Positions 1 to 8,715 of a stretch of DNA of 64,000 bases are shown one piece after another. The notes beneath the pieces were generated by a model. It saw only the letters and a program-made list of their open reading frames with translations, did not search any database and was not told the DNA's origin. The number at the start of each line of letters is the position of its first letter. Positions within the stretch are counted from its first letter, which is position 1. The stretch is from Chitinophaga sp. H8. GTDB lineage: Bacteria; Bacteroidota; Bacteroidia; Chitinophagales; Chitinophagaceae. The stretch spans positions 2,356,001 to 2,420,000 of the forward strand of contig NZ_JBEXAC010000002.1 of NCBI RefSeq assembly GCF_040567655.1, given 5' to 3'. Position numbers and translations under genes: made by a program.

Positions 1-859
1 GTTTGCTGCCTTCCGGCAGAACCAGCTGGTAACCGTATAGATGCTGATCCGTCCACTCTATATGAGCAAGGCCTTTTAGGCCAGGGGGAGGGGTATAATG
101 AGATGTATCCTTTACTTCCAGTATTACTCTTCCCGGTTCAAAAAAATCTCTTACGTTTCCTGTTGTTTGCTCAAAAGCGCGCTGATAGAGGTATTGTATG
201 CTTCCCAAATCTGCTAACGTTTGCATACCGGGCTCGGAACCCGGAGGCCGAACGCCTGTTTTATGATTGTGTCTTGTAATAATGGAGGAGTAGGCAATCT
301 GTCCCCTGATCCTTTCATCGAAAGCAGTTTTCATAGACACCCGGCGTACCGACTCTTGGATGGAGGAGGGCCGATCCTCCAATATAGCCCGAATGTTTTC
401 TGCTGTAAGGTTATATGGATCGGCTTCAAAAAGAAAAGTACCCTTGCTGTCTATCCATACATAACCGCCGTTTATACCGGAAAACATACTGCGTAGCGTT
501 GTATCTCCAGTTATAAACAGCAGGTTGGGAAAATGCACTTTTACATGTGTTTTAAAGAACTTTGCTACGCTTTCACTATTTTCCCTGCTTACAGCTACGA
601 TCTTTATTTTTTCTCCAAATTCTTTCTGAAGGTTGTCTAGTTTAGGGAACGCCTCCAAACAACTTGCACATGTAAAGCCCCAGAAATCAAGGATTACCAG
701 TTTCCCCTGCAGGTCTGAGAGCCTTGTTGTTGCCTTGGGGTTGTTGAACGTTTCACCGAAAATAATATCCGGTACTTTCTCTCCTTTCTTCGGCTTTTGG
801 TGCTGGCTGCTTGCAAGCATGGGTAAGCAGAAGAAAAACAGTATAATTTTATACTTCAT
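1..859 (-). CDS. TlpA-family thioredoxin-like protein with DUF3738-like C-terminal region (cassette A), partial
   Basis: This is the last visible gene of cassette A, and its C terminus runs off the window start. From ATG 859 it begins MKYKIILFFFCLP, a signal peptide ending near ASSQ. A TlpA-like redoxin domain follows with FWGFTCASC, so the active site is CASC. The region after about residue 160 is not thioredoxin: its ILEVKDT and YGYQLVLPEG segments match the same region of the cassette B protein at 14898, whose end resembles the TIGR03435/DUF3738 family. An in-frame ATG at 889 would overlap the SusD stop by 11 bases; I chose 859 because it leaves a standard signal peptide. The likely role is a periplasmic or outer-membrane-facing thiol-disulfide oxidoreductase serving the SusCD uptake system. 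The redoxin call is firm; the C-terminal family is inference. Confidence 0.85.
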   Translation of the reverse strand, partial: MKYKIILFFFCLPMLASSQHQKPKKGEKVPDIIFGETFNNPKATTRLSDLQGKLVILDFWGFTCASCLEAFPKLDNLQKEFGEKIKIVAVSRENSESVAKFFKTHVKVHFPNLLFITGDTTLRSMFSGINGGYVWIDSKGTFLFEADPYNLTAENIRAILEDRPSSIQESVRRVSMKTAFDERIRGQIAYSSIITRHNHKTGVRPPGSEPGMQTLADLGSIQYLYQRAFEQTTGNVRDFFEPGRVILEVKDTSHYTPPPGLKGLAHIEWTDQHLYGYQLVLPEGSK

Positions 860-878
860 ATAGCGCATGCATGTTGGT

Positions 879-2261
879 TTATTGTTCATATCCGTTATTT
901 TGTTTGAGATAATAGTTATACAAAAGCTGGTTCAAAGGAATTGGATAAAGGGAAGCGTAAGGTTGCCACCAGGTTTTCTCAGCACCCAGGACAGTATCTG
1001 CTGCGACGGTACGTTTAAGATCTAACCATCGATGTCCCCATTCGGCAAACAGCTCAATGCGCCGTTCCTGCGCAATGCGCTCTAAGCAATGTTGCTGGGA
1101 AAGGTCTTTAGGAAGGGCCTCTAGCCCTGCTCTGTTCCGGATTACATTGATGTCCTTTACAGCATTGTCTGTTTCATCAAGCATGGCAAGTGCTTCCGCC
1201 CTGATAAGATAAAGTTCGGCGAGGCGGAGCACAATATTATATTCAGTTACGGGCTGCACATTTCTGTTACGGTATTTCCGGGGATAGGGATATGTTGCAG
1301 TGCCTGAGCCCCCCTGTCCTACCCAGTATTGCCATCTTTTATCGCCCATTTCAAAAGCAGCCTGTAAAGATGGTGTAAGCTGAAATGCAGGCACGGTTGC
1401 GGTAGTCAGTGGAATGAAATTAGTCGCTTCACCGGTATTTCCGGTACCATTCCTGCTTGCAATTTCCCATATCGTTTCCGTGCTGTTGATCAGAAAGGTA
1501 CGCTCAGGATCCATTTCTATCTCAAAGGGTCCGGTATTTATTACGATGGAAGCTGCACGCTCCGCTGCCACCCAGTCTTTCCTGTAAAGATGTACTCTTG
1601 CCTGTAATGCCTTTACCGCGAAAAATCCTGGCCGTACCTTTCCGGTTCCAGCTCCTGTAGCCGTTCCTTCCAGTGCAGCAGCAGCTTCCTCCAGGTCGGT
1701 CACTATCTGACGCCAAATAAGCGTTGTATCTGTACGAGGAATAGTTGCATTTTGAGTATAATCTGTAGTAGTGATCAGTGGCACCGGGCCAAACAAATTT
1801 ATCAGATAGAAGCAGGTGAATGCCCGTATAAACTTCATTTCCCCGGATAGCCTGCGGACGGCATCCGCCGGAATACCTGTGGATGCTGACAATCCGTTTA
1901 TAATGGCGTTTGACCTGTAAAGGATGTTATAAGGTGCTGTCCAAAAGAAAGTATTAATCGTCGGATCGTTTGCCGGTATGTTATTACGGTAGAACACATC
2001 ATAGGTTACATTGGGTGCGCTTCTGATCAATTCATCTGCGCTCAATGCCGCAAATATCGTAAGCCCGGAATTTGAAAAAGTGAGATTGGAGTTGCGCATC
2101 TGCGTGTATACACCATTCAATGCGGACAGGGCGCTTTGTTCATCTGAAAATACATCTTCACTTATGATCAGTTGAGGGGAAGGTACAATGTCCACGAATT
2201 TGCTGCAGGATGTCAGTATCATCAACCCGGCTAAAAGCCTATATATAAAGGAGTATTTCAT
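879..2261 (-). CDS. SusD/RagB-like outer-membrane lipoprotein (cassette A)
   Basis: This is a surface lipoprotein that caps the SusC channel and captures substrate. The 460-residue product starts with a lipoprotein signal whose lipobox is LTSC (Cys19). It has family landmarks: an N-terminal DVFSDEQSALSALNGVYTQM helix, the conserved GEMKFIRAFTCFYLINLFGPVPLI block, then RLAELYLIRAEALAML and the C-terminal ERRIELFAEWGHRWLDLKR motif. Length is typical for the RagB/SusD family. It lies 9 bases downstream of susC, so the two are co-transcribed, and its stop is followed at once by a TlpA-like gene. The substrate cannot be read from sequence. No glycanase is nearby, so a non-glycan ligand such as a peptide is possible; that is inference. 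Confidence 0.95.
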   Translation of the reverse strand: MKYSFIYRLLAGLMILTSCSKFVDIVPSPQLIISEDVFSDEQSALSALNGVYTQMRNSNLTFSNSGLTIFAALSADELIRSAPNVTYDVFYRNNIPANDPTINTFFWTAPYNILYRSNAIINGLSASTGIPADAVRRLSGEMKFIRAFTCFYLINLFGPVPLITTTDYTQNATIPRTDTTLIWRQIVTDLEEAAAALEGTATGAGTGKVRPGFFAVKALQARVHLYRKDWVAAERAASIVINTGPFEIEMDPERTFLINSTETIWEIASRNGTGNTGEATNFIPLTTATVPAFQLTPSLQAAFEMGDKRWQYWVGQGGSGTATYPYPRKYRNRNVQPVTEYNIVLRLAELYLIRAEALAMLDETDNAVKDINVIRNRAGLEALPKDLSQQHCLERIAQERRIELFAEWGHRWLDLKRTVAADTVLGAEKTWWQPYASLYPIPLNQLLYNYYLKQNNGYEQ

Positions 2262-2270
2262 GATCGCTAT

Positions 2271-5200
2271 TTAAAAATTTAACTGGATTCCACCGGCAAT
2301 AGTCTTTAACGGCGGCAATGTATACAGGTCCTGATTCTCTGGATCAGCGCCCTTGTATCCTGTGATCACAAAGAGGTTCTGGGCATCAAAGTAGATGCGG
2401 CAACTACCGATGAATGTTTTCTTCATCCATTTCCCTGGGAGATGGTAAGAAATGGAAATATTTTTACCGCGTATAAAAGATGCATCTGTATATATGCCGT
2501 CAGACATACGGTAGTTAAGTGCGGTCATCAGTACATCTGTGTTGGTGGCGGAAAAGCGCGGTATAATGGTTTCATCTCCTTTCTGCTGCCAACGCTGCAG
2601 CACATTCCGTGGCTGATTAGAAGTACCATATCCCGGTACGCTGTTCGTAAAGTCTCCCATGTAATTGGTGCCAGTCTGCTTTCTGAATTCAAGCGCGACG
2701 GTGAGTTCAAAATTCTGGTAACGGAATGTATTCTGAAAACCTCCATAGTACTTTGGGTTCCTATTGATAATGCTTACCCTGTCTGCAATGCCGTACATCC
2801 CATCGCCATCCACATCTTCTACCAGATAGCTGCCAGTGGCAGGATCGATGCCCTGGTAACGGTACTGCTGCAGCATTGATACAGCTTTGCCAATGATGTA
2901 GGTGTTGCGGTAGGAAGATGTTGCCAGCCCCGGGAAGTCAAGAAGCTTGTTGACTGGAAATGAGATGTTGAAACTACTATTCCACCGGAATGCTCCCTTT
3001 AACAAGTCCGTCCCGGTTACCTGCAATTCCCATCCTTTATTCTCAATTAACGCATTCAGGTTTGCCAGCACTGATTCAAAACCTGTTTGCGAAGGCAACG
3101 TATAATTCACTAGTTGGTTGCTGGCTTTGTTACGGAACCAGGTTAGGGATAGCATGAGACGATCTTTCAGCAAACCGAGATCAAGCGACAATTCTGTTTT
3201 GCTATTCCTTTCCCACGCAAATACCGGATTAAAAAGTGCAGTAGGATTTAGGGAGCTTGTTCCATCGTAAGTAAAGGATGAAGTGCTCCAAGTATTCAGA
3301 TATCTGTAATCGCCTATCTGATCATTCCCTGTAAGTCCGATGCTCCCTCTTAATTTCCCGAAACTGAGAAACGGTAATGCGCGCTGTACCCATTGCTCTT
3401 CACTAAAGATCCATGCGGCGCCTACAGCGCCAAAATTGCTGAAGCGGCTTTGGGGGCCGAACCGACTGGAGCCATCCCTTCTACCACTGATATTCACTAA
3501 ATATTTATCCTGGACGTTATAATTCAGGCGGCCATAAACACCCTGATAGTTGTATTGTCTATCGGTATTGGAAGCGTCCCTTCGGCCTGCTGCCGCGATG
3601 GAACCAAGCAGCACATCACTGGTATAATCATATCCATAAACGGTAACGCCCGATAGCCTGCTTTCCTGCCAGGTGCTGCCTGCTAGTACAGACAGTTTGC
3701 CTGGCCCTGCCTGTAGCCCATATTCGATCTGCGGCTCTAAGATCCAGTTTGCCTGAGTTTTATTTGCAAATGAAGCAGAGGGCAATACCTGACTAAAAGG
3801 GTCTATAGAAGTACTGGGGGACGCACTCTTTTCGTCTGTTTGCACCACGTTATATCCGAGGTTTACCCGCAGCTTCAGATGGGGCAGCAGTAGATATGAT
3901 AAACGAAGGTTGCTGTTCAGATTGCGGAACCGACCATGATAGTTTTCAAATAAGAACTTCATTGGATTGGAATCGGAAATACCCAGGTTGGCATAGGGCT
4001 CTCCATGCTCTTCCCAGTTCAGTGATCCATCTTCTTTATATAATTTCAGCATCGGGTTAGTGTTCGTGTACCGGGTAAGGTCGCTTATTACCAGTTTGTT
4101 ATTGGTAATACTGTAGCTGGCGGTAAGATCGAGGTTGAATTTATTGTCTGCGGAAGTACTTTGAAGCGTTGTATTAAACCCGGCTCTTGTATTACCAAGA
4201 TCTGTAGGGAAAACAGTAGTTTCTTTATGATATCCGGCACCTACAGAATAACGTGTTTGTATAGTACCACCAGACAAGCGCACTTGCCCGTCGATAGTTT
4301 CCGCTGTTCCCCCGATCATCAGCTGGCGAAAATCAGTATACCTTGTGCTATCCAGCCAGAAAAGGTCCGGTGCATTAGCTGTCGTGGGGGGAACGCCATC
4401 GTTGCGGAATGCCTCATAACGCATGGCGCGATATTCTTCCGTATTTAGCATCGCCATAGTACGCGCGGCCCTGCTCCAACTTTTATAAACCGTTACGTCA
4501 GCTTTCATGGGTCCGGTTGCACCTTTTTTGGTGGTGATGAGGATTACGCCGTTGGCTCCCCGGCTTCCATAGATCGCGGTGGCATCGGCATCTTTGAGCA
4601 CTTCAATGCTTTCAATATCCGCCGGATTTATCATGTTCATCGGGCTCATACCGGTACCTGAAGTAGGGGCCCCGGCTGCAGAGCTTAACTGGTTAATTGC
4701 GGTATTGCCTGATGCAAATGGCACCCCATCTATCACGAAAAGTGGCTGAGAGCCTTGTAGCAGTGAGCTCTGGCCCCGTAACAATACTTTAAATCCGCTG
4801 CCTGGCACACCGCTGCTTTGTGTGATCTCAAGGCCCGGTACGCGTCCTGCCAATGCTGCAAGCGGATTTGACACAGGTTGGCAGGCAATCTCCTTTGCAC
4901 TTACTGTGCTTACATTGCCGGTAGACAAACGTCGTTTCTCCGTATAATATCCTTTATTGATGGTAATGGCGTTTAGCTGGCTTTCAGCTTTCTCCAATTT
5001 TATCTGTAAGCTGCCATTTGTATACAGATGGGCATTACTGCCATCCTGCATGGCTACCATCTTGCTGTTCTTTACACGCAAACGTTGTATCTGGTAACCG
5101 ATAAAGCTCACTTCCAGTATACTGCCTTCAGCAACCTCCACCACGAAATATCCGTTGGCATCCGTTACCGTACCCTGTTGCCCATCTCTCAACCGTACGG

Positions 5201-5708
5201 ATGCACCAGGCAGCGGGTTACCGTCCGCATCCATCACTGTTCCTGTTAGCCTGATCTGTGCACTGTCTGCACCTGGAGCTGTTGCATTTCTATTGGCAGA
5301 AGAAGATATTTCTGGGCGCAGGCTGATAATAATCGTTTGTTGCTTCAGGGAAAATTGCAAAGCCTGATCTTTCAGCGTCATCGCCAGAAAATCTTTCAAT
5401 GGCGTATCCTGCGCCTCTATTGTAACTGGCCTGGCTTTTTCAAGAATGGTATAATCGCAGAAAGTAACGTATCCCGTTTGTTGGCGGATAATGGCGAAAA
5501 CTTTTTCCAACGGCACGTTCCGGCCACTGTATGTGATTGTTTGTGCATAACTGGCAGCAGTTACTTTTAAACAGGCTATGATCAGCAACAATATCGTTAA
5601 TCGCATAATTCGCTGTACTGTATTTAATAAGGTCCCGGCAGCAGGATCCCTGCCCGTATAGGCATAGGAAATACCGGCAGACCTATAGCAAAAAGGTAAT
5701 AATTGCAT
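2271..5708 (-). CDS. SusC/RagA TonB-dependent transporter with STN signalling domain (cassette A)
   Basis: This is an outer-membrane TonB-dependent channel of 1145 residues. Order of parts: a 34-residue extension beginning MQLLPFC, signal peptide from MRLTILLL ending near SYAQ, STN domain about 57-130 (VPLEKVFAIIRQQTGY), CarboxypepD_reg-like sandwich about 152-235 (DADGNPLPGASV), plug about 255-390 with VIDGVPF and IEVLKDADATAIYGSRGANGV, then the beta-barrel ending in QLNF. The STN domain is the hallmark of transducers that signal to a FecR-type anti-sigma factor, and one is encoded just upstream. The plug entry reads KGYYTEKRRLSTGNVSTV instead of the usual VVVGYGTQKK pattern, as in the cassette B paralogue. 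The start is uncertain: MQLxxFC also begins the cassette C protein, which favours 5708, but ATG 5606 is possible. Confidence 0.95.
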   Translation of the reverse strand: MQLLPFCYRSAGISYAYTGRDPAAGTLLNTVQRIMRLTILLLIIACLKVTAASYAQTITYSGRNVPLEKVFAIIRQQTGYVTFCDYTILEKARPVTIEAQDTPLKDFLAMTLKDQALQFSLKQQTIIISLRPEISSSANRNATAPGADSAQIRLTGTVMDADGNPLPGASVRLRDGQQGTVTDANGYFVVEVAEGSILEVSFIGYQIQRLRVKNSKMVAMQDGSNAHLYTNGSLQIKLEKAESQLNAITINKGYYTEKRRLSTGNVSTVSAKEIACQPVSNPLAALAGRVPGLEITQSSGVPGSGFKVLLRGQSSLLQGSQPLFVIDGVPFASGNTAINQLSSAAGAPTSGTGMSPMNMINPADIESIEVLKDADATAIYGSRGANGVILITTKKGATGPMKADVTVYKSWSRAARTMAMLNTEEYRAMRYEAFRNDGVPPTTANAPDLFWLDSTRYTDFRQLMIGGTAETIDGQVRLSGGTIQTRYSVGAGYHKETTVFPTDLGNTRAGFNTTLQSTSADNKFNLDLTASYSITNNKLVISDLTRYTNTNPMLKLYKEDGSLNWEEHGEPYANLGISDSNPMKFLFENYHGRFRNLNSNLRLSYLLLPHLKLRVNLGYNVVQTDEKSASPSTSIDPFSQVLPSASFANKTQANWILEPQIEYGLQAGPGKLSVLAGSTWQESRLSGVTVYGYDYTSDVLLGSIAAAGRRDASNTDRQYNYQGVYGRLNYNVQDKYLVNISGRRDGSSRFGPQSRFSNFGAVGAAWIFSEEQWVQRALPFLSFGKLRGSIGLTGNDQIGDYRYLNTWSTSSFTYDGTSSLNPTALFNPVFAWERNSKTELSLDLGLLKDRLMLSLTWFRNKASNQLVNYTLPSQTGFESVLANLNALIENKGWELQVTGTDLLKGAFRWNSSFNISFPVNKLLDFPGLATSSYRNTYIIGKAVSMLQQYRYQGIDPATGSYLVEDVDGDGMYGIADRVSIINRNPKYYGGFQNTFRYQNFELTVALEFRKQTGTNYMGDFTNSVPGYGTSNQPRNVLQRWQQKGDETIIPRFSATNTDVLMTALNYRMSDGIYTDASFIRGKNISISYHLPGKWMKKTFIGSCRIYFDAQNLFVITGYKGADPENQDLYTLPPLKTIAGGIQLNF

Positions 5709-5783
5709 AGATTTGCTTTGTCTGGATTTGTAGTTAATTCAATAATCGGTCACGTTTGTTGTAACTGCCTATAACCGGGCAAT

Positions 5784-5810
5784 AACCGTCCTGGCCCCAC
5801 CGGGACGGTT
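5784..5810 (-). promoter_or_regulatory. Hairpin between fecR and susC (cassette A)
   Basis: An 11-bp stem (one G-T wobble) closes a CCCCA loop (plus-strand view): AACCGTCCTGG pairs with CCGGGACGGTT. On the transcribed minus strand it is preceded by GTAAA and has no T-run after it, so it is not a classic intrinsic terminator. Comparable hairpins occur at the same junction in cassettes B to E. A role as attenuator, processing site or 5' leader structure is inference. Confidence 0.5.
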
Positions 5811-5875
5811 TTACTTTCCGGCAGGCATTCTCTAAATGTCCTGCATGTTCTTAATTTTTGGGCTGAATAAATATG

Positions 5876-7051
5876 TTATGGCGCTACGATCAGCGTTTTA
5901 CCTTCTATCCTGAAATGAATATTTGACTCTTTAAGTACTTCCAATATTTCGGACAAGTGCAGGGTGCGCTGCATTTCGCCCCAGAATTTCCGTTGGGGTA
6001 TACTCCCCGTATATATAATATCGACATCGTACCAACGCGATAGTTGCTTCATGATTGTTTGTAAATCTGCTCCGTAAAAATTGAACAAGCCGTTCTTCCA
6101 GGCGGTGACTGCGGCAATATTGGCATGTTGCTCGATGGATATTTTTTCGCCAGCTACCGTACGGGCTGCCTCACCAGGGCTTAGTTGTACTGACTTGTCA
6201 CCTGTTCTCACAAGCACACTCCCGTCCACCAGGGTGGTATTTACAAAAGGTTCATCCGTATAAGCGTTCACATTAAAGCTAGTACCAAGTACTTCGATTA
6301 CAGTTTGTTTATCGGAGGTAACCCTGAAAGGCCTCCTTGCATCTTTCGCCACTTCAAAATATATTTCCCCAGTTATAGCTACCGTTCTATCCTTATCATT
6401 AAATGCTGTAGGATAACGAATAGAAGAAGCGGCGTTCAGCCAGGCCCTGGTACCATCGGGCAGTGTTATACGAAACTGGCCTCCACGAGGAGTGGTAAGT
6501 GTGTTATAGGACAGTGCGGTTCTTCCGGTATGCGCATTGTAGGTCAACTGCCCTCCCTGCTGCTGTACAACCGTTGGGCCTTGCCGGATCATCTGGTTAC
6601 CGGTGCTGTCCAAAGTTACTTTGGATCCATCCGATAAGGTCAGGATGGCTTTGTTGGAGCCTGGTGATATATCAGTGGTTGGCTGTTCCCGGACCACATC
6701 CTGGTTTGCTGATCGGTGAATCCAGAAAAAAGTACCAGCAATCAAGACTAACACAGCCACGGCGGCCGCCCAGCTCCAACGGCGCAGAAAGCGGGTGCGA
6801 TAGGGGACAATCAGTGGTTTTTTTTGCTTGTTATTCAATACTGGCTGCAGCGCCCTTATCACACGCTCAGTGACGGCAGGAAGATCATATACCTCCTGAT
6901 TTGCTTCGATTAATTGCCTGTCAATTAATTTATCCAGTAGGCGCGCATATTCTGGCTGATCCAAAAGCGTTCGCAGTACCTGCCACTCCTCTTTGCTGAT
7001 CGTACCGTCTATATAGCGGTCAATATAGTATTCTAAAGGTTTGTTTGTCAT
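5876..7051 (-). CDS. FecR-family anti-sigma factor (cassette A)
   Basis: This is an inner-membrane anti-sigma factor of 391 residues that relays the SusC signal to the sigma factor encoded upstream. It has a cytoplasmic sigma-binding region (about 1-88, beginning YYIDRYIDGTISKEEW), one membrane segment about 92-110 (WSWAAAVAVLVLIAG), a periplasmic FecR domain (TPRGGQFRITLPDGTRAWLN, GEIYFEVAKDARRPF, VIEVLGTSFNVNAY), and a C-terminal DUF4974 domain (IMKQLSRWYDVDIIY to the end) that typically pairs with the STN domain of the receptor. Length is normal. It lies 69 bases after the sigma gene and 167 bases before susC, with a hairpin in the latter gap. The family assignment is secure; pairing with this SusC follows from gene order. 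Confidence 0.95.
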   Translation of the reverse strand: MTNKPLEYYIDRYIDGTISKEEWQVLRTLLDQPEYARLLDKLIDRQLIEANQEVYDLPAVTERVIRALQPVLNNKQKKPLIVPYRTRFLRRWSWAAAVAVLVLIAGTFFWIHRSANQDVVREQPTTDISPGSNKAILTLSDGSKVTLDSTGNQMIRQGPTVVQQQGGQLTYNAHTGRTALSYNTLTTPRGGQFRITLPDGTRAWLNAASSIRYPTAFNDKDRTVAITGEIYFEVAKDARRPFRVTSDKQTVIEVLGTSFNVNAYTDEPFVNTTLVDGSVLVRTGDKSVQLSPGEAARTVAGEKISIEQHANIAAVTAWKNGLFNFYGADLQTIMKQLSRWYDVDIIYTGSIPQRKFWGEMQRTLHLSEILEVLKESNIHFRIEGKTLIVAP

Positions 7052-7120
7052 CTTACATTATAATAAATGCATTTTTTAGGAGAGAGGTCAGGTCGTCTCG
7101 AAATTTTTTTTTGGACCTGA

Positions 7121-7756
7121 TCAATGCCAAACCGATAACCATAGTAAAATGCTAACAATTACCTCATGTTCTTCCTTGAGATAAGTCCTGAGAAAAAAAA
7201 GTGCTTCGATGATATGCTGTTTTACAGCACTTTTACTGATCTGTAGCTGGCGGGCAATTTCCTCATAGGTCATGTTTTCTATCCGGCTAAGCTTAAATAC
7301 TTCCTGTCGCCTGGGGGGAAGCATCCCAATGGCGTGATCCAGCGAAGCACGCAGTTCCTGGAATTCAACGGCGGCTTCCGGGGTGGTAAAAAGGGTTTGT
7401 AGCATATCAGCAGGCGGTTCTTCAGTAGCATGCAGTTTTTCTCTGAAGGCCATATGAATTTTGTTACGCGTAATAACATATAGATAGCCCGCAAAATTAT
7501 CCATAGCCTGCAATTTTTCCCGGTTCCGCCAGATGCTGATAAAAATGTCCTGTGTAAGTTCTTCTGCCCGTTGGGTATCCTTGATGTAGATAACCAGATG
7601 CCGGTATATAACCGGTGTGTAATGTGCCACAATCTTTGTAAATGCCCGTTCATCTCCTGTTGCTACGAGAGATAATAGTTGCGGCTCATGATATAGTTCC
7701 TTAAAAAGCAATATGTGGCACGATTTAGTTGACAAGCTAAAATAATCAAAATTCAC
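7121..7756 (-). CDS. ECF RNA polymerase sigma-70 factor (cassette A)
   Basis: This ECF sigma factor of 211 residues should direct transcription of the susC-susD-tlpA operon below it. Region 2 covers about 26-105 with AEELTQDIFISIW and FAGYLYVITRNKI; region 4 covers about 140-192 with LPPRRQEVFKLSRIENMTYEEIARQLQISKSAVKQHI. The C terminus ends in a hydrophobic tail, VIVSILLWLSVWH, a feature shared by all five sigma factors in this window. The start at 7756 gives about 25 residues before region 2; a shorter form is possible. It is divergent from the cassette B sigma gene. The target promoter cannot be derived from the sequence alone. Confidence 0.95.
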   Translation of the reverse strand: MNFDYFSLSTKSCHILLFKELYHEPQLLSLVATGDERAFTKIVAHYTPVIYRHLVIYIKDTQRAEELTQDIFISIWRNREKLQAMDNFAGYLYVITRNKIHMAFREKLHATEEPPADMLQTLFTTPEAAVEFQELRASLDHAIGMLPPRRQEVFKLSRIENMTYEEIARQLQISKSAVKQHIIEALFFLRTYLKEEHEVIVSILLWLSVWH

Positions 7757-8023
7757 TGCTGCCTGCTACAATTATAAAACAGGGATGAATTATGTTTCCT
7801 TTAAAAGAAATTTAAATTTATCAATTTTCGTTTTGAATGAAGACAGCAGCATCAATACCACGTTAATGTAACAGCTTTAATTACACAACTTAATTCATGT
7901 CAATTGAATGCGTTTAGTGAAATAGTTAATATTGTTCTGGATGAAATTGGAATTGGTATATGCCGTAGCCCTATGCTAGGGCATAACTGTTATATTTCTA
8001 TATTTGGAGATAAAACAGGAAAA
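7757..8023. promoter_or_regulatory. Divergent intergenic region between sigma genes A and B, with a palindrome at 7968-7982
   Basis: This region should hold the promoters of both sigma genes. It contains the perfect inverted repeat GCCCTA-TGC-TAGGGC (7968-7982) and, just downstream, TATATTTG (7999-8006), which fits the Bacteroidota -7 consensus TAnnTTTG; I see no convincing -33 partner. An open reading frame on the plus strand covers 7904-8023 but has no sigma-like sequence. Operator function of the palindrome is inference. Confidence 0.4.
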
Positions 8024-8617
8024 TTGAATTTCGTACCAATAGATAACGAACCAGCCATTTTACACCGGGTAAGTGAAGGCAATATGGATGCATTCCGGTT
8101 GCTGTTTCGTCATTATGAGGCATCATTATATACGGCTGCTTTGCATTTGCTGGGCGATCGGGTACGTGCTAAAGATGTATGTCAGGACGTTTTTCTGAAG
8201 GTATGGCTGAAACGTGAAACGCTTGTTGACATCCAGGATTTTAGTGCCTGGCTGTTTATTATTGCCCGCAACCGTATGTACGACATGGTAAAGCTAATGG
8301 GAGACAGACCTAAGCATTCGCTGGAGGCTGTTATGGAATATCCCGCTACAGATGGGAGCCCGGATGATGATGTACAGGTGCGGGAAATCCGTGCTGTATT
8401 GCAGAAGGCGATTCTCCGGCTCCCTGAAAAACAGCGTCTGGCCTATGAGCTGATAAAAATAGAAGGCCTTAGCAGGGAAGAAGCGGCTGCCAGACTCGCA
8501 GTTGCTCCTGAAACGGTCAAATCCAACCTTGATATAGCGGTTCGCAGGATCCGGGCTTATTGCCAAAAAGAATTGGACTGGGAGCTGCTCATAGCGCTTG
8601 TTGTTATTTTCCTATAA
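8024..8617 (+). CDS. ECF RNA polymerase sigma-70 factor (cassette B)
   Basis: This is the ECF sigma factor for cassette B, about 197 residues. Region 2 holds AFRLLFRHYEASLYTAALHLLGD, AKDVCQDVFLKVW and AWLFIIARNRMYDM. Region 4 holds LPEKQRLAYELIKIEGLSREEAAARLAVAPETVKSNL. The tail LLIALVVIFL is hydrophobic. The start is not certain. An in-frame ATG at 7904 would add about 40 residues with no family match, so I prefer TTG 8024, which leaves a normal short N terminus (NFVPIDNEPAILHRVSEGN) and lies just after a TATATTTG promoter-like element. The first ATG after that, at 8081, is too close to region 2. It is followed after 98 bases by its anti-sigma factor. Confidence 0.9.
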   Translation: MNFVPIDNEPAILHRVSEGNMDAFRLLFRHYEASLYTAALHLLGDRVRAKDVCQDVFLKVWLKRETLVDIQDFSAWLFIIARNRMYDMVKLMGDRPKHSLEAVMEYPATDGSPDDDVQVREIRAVLQKAILRLPEKQRLAYELIKIEGLSREEAAARLAVAPETVKSNLDIAVRRIRAYCQKELDWELLIALVVIFL

Positions 8618-8715
8618 AAAATTCCCTTTGCTTACCCCCAACTTAACTGATCAACCGTCTTTCTTTAAGGAAGAGGTAGGTAGCCATTGCTGTCACTCAA
8701 TCTGTATTTTAAACG

